From the IMG/VR virus record IMGVR_UViG_3300030085_003861, positions 1 through 29,845 of that record: 29,845 nt of DNA, one strand, 5' to 3'. A program made the position numbers and the translations under genes. Positions 26,268 to 29,845 of the stretch are shown one piece after another (position 1 is the stretch's first letter; each line of letters starts with the position of its first letter). Under the pieces are notes generated by a model, which did no database searches, was not told where the DNA came from, and saw only the letters and a list, made by a program, of their open reading frames with translations. The DNA comes from a virus.

Positions 26268-27287
26268 ATGTTTTTTAAGAAAGTAGCGTGTTTCACTGAC
26301 ATCCACTTTGGACTGAAGGGCAACAGTCGTGTACACAACGACGATTGCGAGGCATTTGTTATATGGTTCATAGAGCAGGCCAAACTACATGGCTGTGAGA
26401 CTTGCATATTCCTAGGCGACTGGCATCATCACAGATCGGCCACAAACGTGTCAACAATGAACTACACAGTTTCTAACATGGAACGACTAGGAAAAGCATT
26501 TGAAAAAGTGTATGTCATAATGGGTAACCATGACTTGTACTACCGAGACAAGAGAGAAATCAACTCCATGGAATACATAAGGAACATACCAAACATACAC
26601 ATCGTCAACGAATGGTTGGTAGAGGACGACGTCGCGATAATTCCATGGGTAGTGCAGGACGAATGGAAGAAGATTGAAAAAATGAAACAGAAGTATGTGT
26701 TCGGACACTTCGAACTGCCTTACTTTAAAATGAACGCAATGGTAGAAATGCCCGACGTTGGCGGAATACAGACCGATCATTTCGCAGGTTGTGGCAAAGT
26801 TTTCTCGGGACACTTCCACAAGAGACAGTACATGAAGAACGTCACATACATGGGCAATGCCTTCCCACACAACTACGCAGACGCTTGGGATGATGACAGG
26901 GGCATGATGGTGCTAGAATACGGCGGAGAACCTAAATTTATAAATTGGCCAGAGATGCCAAGATACATCACAATCAAAGTGTCTGAGTTACTGGAGGACC
27001 CGGACAAATACCTAAAGCCAAAAATGTACGTGAGGGTAACACTCGACATAAAAATAAGTTACGAAGAAGCAAATTTTGTAAGGGAAACATTCATAGACAA
27101 ATATCAACTGAGGGAATTACAACTTATACCAGAACAAGTGGACAACGCACAACAACCGTTGGTAGAAGTGCAGAAGTTTGACAGTGTTGATCAAATCGTA
27201 ATCAAACAGTTACAGGGAGTGGACTCTGAAGTCTACGACAAGAATGTATTAACAGCAATTTACAACGATCTTGATGTCACGAATTAG
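26268..27287 (+). CDS. 47: Recombination endonuclease subunit gp47 (Mre11-like)
   Basis: 339 residues, the same as T4 gp47. Metallophosphoesterase motifs are complete: D11-x-H13 (FTDIHFG), GD51-W-H53, G-N87-H88-D89, FGH147FE and GH182-F-H184. These bind two metal ions for 3'-5' exonuclease and endonuclease activity. With gp46 it resects double-strand ends to start recombination-dependent replication and helps degrade host DNA. The gene lies between gp55 and gp46, as in T4 (55-47-46). Its last 14 bases overlap the start of a small gene. Function is clear from the motifs. Confidence 0.9.
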   Translation: MFFKKVACFTDIHFGLKGNSRVHNDDCEAFVIWFIEQAKLHGCETCIFLGDWHHHRSATNVSTMNYTVSNMERLGKAFEKVYVIMGNHDLYYRDKREINSMEYIRNIPNIHIVNEWLVEDDVAIIPWVVQDEWKKIEKMKQKYVFGHFELPYFKMNAMVEMPDVGGIQTDHFAGCGKVFSGHFHKRQYMKNVTYMGNAFPHNYADAWDDDRGMMVLEYGGEPKFINWPEMPRYITIKVSELLEDPDKYLKPKMYVRVTLDIKISYEEANFVRETFIDKYQLRELQLIPEQVDNAQQPLVEVQKFDSVDQIVIKQLQGVDSEVYDKNVLTAIYNDLDVTN

Positions 27288-27444
27288 TAAAAAGAAATTG
27301 ATAAAAGTTTTGAAAGGTGATCTCGAAGAACCTGTAACCAAACAGTCACTCTTGGATCAACTTGCAAAACCTATAACACAGGAAGAATGGTTGAAAGGAT
27401 ACAGAGAGTGGGTGGCAAAACACAAAAAACATGTTAACGATTAA
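27274..27444 (+). CDS. Small protein of 56 residues between gp47 and gp46
   Basis: ATG at 27274 to TAA at 27442-27444 gives 56 residues: MSRISKKKLIKVLKGD, then LEEPVTKQSLLDQLAKPITQ, then a C-terminal EEWLKGYREWVAKHKKHVND. It fills the gap between gp47 and gp46 exactly, overlapping each by 14 bases, as expected of a translationally coupled gene rather than chance. Composition is basic and helical (12 Lys), with W-L-K-G-Y-R-x-W aromatic residues near the end. No clear ribosome site is visible, in line with coupling. T4 also has small genes (46.1, 46.2) between 47 and 46, but I cannot show homology. Function unknown; a regulator or partner of the nuclease is a guess. Confidence 0.7.
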   Translation: MSRISKKKLIKVLKGDLEEPVTKQSLLDQLAKPITQEEWLKGYREWVAKHKKHVND

Positions 27445-29206
27445 AGAACTTACAGTAAAAAATTTCATGAGCGTGGGCAACCAGGCCCAGGCCATTGACT
27501 TCTCGAACAAAAGTCTTGTACTTGTCATAGGTGAAAACATGGACCTAGGTGGCGACGATGCTGGTGCAAGGAATGGTACTGGAAAGACAACAATCATTAA
27601 CGCACTTTCTTACGTGTTTTTTGGAGAAGCACTAACAAACATAAGAAGAGACAACCTGGTTAACAAGACCAACGAAAAAGGCATGATGGTATGCGTTAAG
27701 TTTATCAAGAACGGCGTGACGTACACCATCGAAAGAGGACGTAAGCCACAGATATTCAGGTTCTACGCAAACGATATAGAACAAAATACCGAGAGCAACG
27801 AAGCACAAGGTGAGAACAGAGAAACACAGTCAGAAATCAACAAACTGTTGGGTATGACCCATTCCATGTTCAAAAACATTATTGCCTTGAACACGTACAC
27901 GCAACCGTTCCTATCTACTAAACAGGCAGAACAACGGGAGATAATCGAGCAGTTGCTTGGTATCACACTACTTTCCCAGAAAGCGGACCTGCTGAAAGAG
28001 AAACAAAAAGCAACCAAACAGATGCTTACCGAAGAAAAGATGAGGATAGATGCCAAGGTTGCCAGCAATGAAAAAATACAGGAGTCCATTGAAAGCCTAC
28101 AGATAAGATCAAACGCTTGGGCAAAACAGAAAAACGACGATATTGCAAGTTTCAAAGAAGCAATAGCAGAACTGGAAAAAGTGGACAGCGAGATCGAAAT
28201 AGAGAAACACAAAAAGTTACAGAAAAGAAATGAATTACAGACCATGTTGCGGAGTCTTGAAAAAGAGAAAGCCTATCACGAGAACTCCCTGACAAAGGCA
28301 GAAGGCACTGTGGCAAAAACTAATGCCGATCTCGAATACGCCGCACAACAGAAGTGTCCAACTTGCGAACAGGAACTACTGGACGACAAGCACACACACC
28401 TTGTTGACAAACTTAAAGTGCAACTGACAGAATCAACAGATTACGTGACCAAACTAAAAACTGATCTTGCAAAAATACAACAGGGCATAGACGAGGTTGG
28501 AGATCTAGGGCAGATCCCTGACACTTACTATGACACAATAGACGAGGCCTACAACCACAAAGGTTCGTTGAAGGACTTGCAGAGACAACTGAAGCAGACT
28601 GAAAAGAAAGAAGACACGTATGCCGAACAAATCGAAGAAATGAAAAAAACTGCAATACAAAAAATTGACTACGACAAAGCAAACGAACTTGAAGACTTGC
28701 ACAGGCACCAGGAGTTCCTTTATAAACTGCTGACTGCGAAAGACTCTTTCATAAGGACAAGGATCATAGAACAAAACTTGACATACTTGAACCAGCGACT
28801 GGCATTCTTCTTGGGCAAAGTAAAACTGCCACACACCGTAACTTTCCAATCAGACCTGACTGTGCGTATTGAAGAACTAGGCAGAGAACTGGACTTTGAT
28901 AATTTAAGTAGAGGTGAAAGAAACAGACTGATATTAAGTTTGAGTTGGGCGTTCAGAGATGTGTGGGAAAGCCTTTATCAACAGATCAACTTGCTGTTCA
29001 TCGATGAACTTGTGGACGCAGGCATGGACATTTCCGGTGTTGAGAGTTCAATGGCTGTGCTCAAAGACATGAGTAGAACACAAAAGAAAAATATATTCCT
29101 GATATCTCACAAAGACGAATTGGTGAGCAGGGTGAATTCTGTTTTAAAAGTGGTGAAAGAAAACGGATTCACCAACTATGCCAACGATGTAGATATTATT
29201 GTTTAA
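27431..29206 (+). CDS. 46: Recombination endonuclease subunit gp46 (Rad50-like ATPase)
   Basis: 591 residues (T4 gp46 has 560). Walker A is G-A-R-N-G-T-G-K-T at 45-53. A long coiled coil (about 170-440) is broken by a zinc-hook motif C309-P-T-C312. The ABC signature LSRGERNRL is at 492-500, Walker B LLFIDEL at 521-527 and the H-loop histidine in LISHKDE at about 560. This is a complete Rad50-type ATPase that controls the gp47 nuclease and bridges DNA ends. An insertion (GENMDLGGDDAGARNG) lengthens the P-loop approach, as in other T4-like gp46. Its stop lies inside the 3' end of the converging gene, an overlap of 11 bases. Confidence 0.92.
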   Translation: MLTIKELTVKNFMSVGNQAQAIDFSNKSLVLVIGENMDLGGDDAGARNGTGKTTIINALSYVFFGEALTNIRRDNLVNKTNEKGMMVCVKFIKNGVTYTIERGRKPQIFRFYANDIEQNTESNEAQGENRETQSEINKLLGMTHSMFKNIIALNTYTQPFLSTKQAEQREIIEQLLGITLLSQKADLLKEKQKATKQMLTEEKMRIDAKVASNEKIQESIESLQIRSNAWAKQKNDDIASFKEAIAELEKVDSEIEIEKHKKLQKRNELQTMLRSLEKEKAYHENSLTKAEGTVAKTNADLEYAAQQKCPTCEQELLDDKHTHLVDKLKVQLTESTDYVTKLKTDLAKIQQGIDEVGDLGQIPDTYYDTIDEAYNHKGSLKDLQRQLKQTEKKEDTYAEQIEEMKKTAIQKIDYDKANELEDLHRHQEFLYKLLTAKDSFIRTRIIEQNLTYLNQRLAFFLGKVKLPHTVTFQSDLTVRIEELGRELDFDNLSRGERNRLILSLSWAFRDVWESLYQQINLLFIDELVDAGMDISGVESSMAVLKDMSRTQKKNIFLISHKDELVSRVNSVLKVVKENGFTNYANDVDIIV

Positions 29207-29845
29207 CATCACCCAATTGTTTCCCTATAGAATATAATTTGCCATTTTTATCTTTAACCACATAAAAAAACATAGTTGGATTAAGTTTAAGTTTATCACA
29301 AATTTGTTGATTTGCTATTCCATACATATCCCACCCGTAATCTCTTGGAATATTGTCCATCATGTAAGAGCCACAGGCTCTAGTCAACTCATTGTACTTT
29401 CTCTGTTGGCTGAGTAACGTGCAGGAATCCATTGTACGTTGTCTGGACCATCTGAGGCCTATTCTATTCCACTGCAAATTGTACTTAGACATGCTCATGG
29501 CAAAAGATTTGATGTTAGGATGATCAAAATCAAATTTGTAACCTTTGGCGGCGATTGCCCAGGCACAATCAACGTGGATATCTATATCTTTCTGTTCACA
29601 CTCTTTAAGTACGTCTTGCCAGTCCGGTCTATCTCCATGAAAGTAATTAGGTAATGACACGATCAACGGTACACCAGGTTGTAAATTTCCTGGCTCTGTA
29701 GATTTCTTTCCCATAAGCGTGTAATATGCATATTCATTGTTGAGTATCTGTATGTTCCATTTGTTTTTGCTCACCAAACTTTCTATGAAATGTGTGCAAC
29801 CCATTATGACATCCACACATGGAAACTTGTCCCAACCCTGCAGAT
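29196..29845 (-). CDS. PLP-dependent fold-type I aminotransferase-like protein, 5' end cut by window edge
   Basis: The frame is open through the window edge (…LQGWDKFPCVDVIMGCTH), so at least 216 residues are visible and the true start lies beyond 29845; a GTG at 29814-29816 is an internal Val. Visible motifs fit fold-type I PLP enzymes. PLIVSLPNYFHGD has the usual Pro-Asn. HVDCAWA carries the Asp (codon 29568-29570) that would bind the pyridine nitrogen. FAMSMSKY carries the likely Schiff-base Lys (29484-29486). NRIGLRW carries Arg at the phosphate/substrate position, 28 residues after Asp to Lys and 7 or 11 more to Arg. The gene converges on gp46 and seems to start another transcription unit. 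Substrate is unknown; a role in host metabolism, in nucleotide or base modification, or in glycan synthesis cannot be separated here. A catalytically inactive relative is possible. Confidence 0.6.
   Translation of the reverse strand, partial: LQGWDKFPCVDVIMGCTHFIESLVSKNKWNIQILNNEYAYYTLMGKKSTEPGNLQPGVPLIVSLPNYFHGDRPDWQDVLKECEQKDIDIHVDCAWAIAAKGYKFDFDHPNIKSFAMSMSKYNLQWNRIGLRWSRQRTMDSCTLLSQQRKYNELTRACGSYMMDNIPRDYGWDMYGIANQQICDKLKLNPTMFFYVVKDKNGKLYSIGKQLGDVKQ

Overview
This window is part of the genome of a marine-type, T4-like tailed phage (myovirus). It contains two blocks of T4 core genes in T4-like order. On the minus strand is a baseplate and tail module, read from about 25.1 kb down to 1: gp48/gp54-like tube cap, gp53-like wedge, a large hub-like protein, gp5-like spike, gp25, gp6, then a giant 4292-residue virion protein, a small structural protein and two tandem fibre-like paralogs. 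On the plus strand (25.3-29.2 kb) is gp55 (late sigma factor), gp47, a small unlisted gene and gp46 (the Mre11/Rad50-like recombination nuclease). Protein style resembles cyanophage and pelagiphage T4 relatives: gp5 without a lysozyme domain, oversized structural proteins, and the fibre C-terminal domain common in those phages. The host cannot be named from the sequence. Base composition is moderate, at roughly 40-45% G+C by eye.

Layout: 1-3039 holds two paralogous fibre-like genes (the first cut by the window edge) and a 241-residue structural gene. 3049-15927 is one uninterrupted reading frame for a giant multidomain tail/baseplate protein. It carries a cupredoxin-like domain with a full set of copper-ligand residues, an FG-GAP-like beta-propeller, two carbohydrate-binding-like modules and a C-terminal array of DGST-containing beta modules. 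15927-25145 holds the baseplate wedge and hub genes. 25146-25283 is the only real intergenic gap and is divergent; it contains a perfect T4-type late promoter word TATAAATA on the minus strand. 29196-29845 is the 3' part of a gene on the minus strand that looks like a PLP-dependent fold-type I aminotransferase.

How it fits together: gp55 is the sigma factor that recognises TATAAATA-type late promoters, and such words stand before the first baseplate gene and, in weaker form, before several genes downstream. The baseplate genes are tightly packed, often joined by TAATG stop/start overlaps with AGGA ribosome sites inside the upstream gene. gp46/gp47 process DNA ends for recombination-dependent replication, which in T4 is coupled to late transcription. 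No tRNA, CRISPR array, insertion sequence or integrase was seen.
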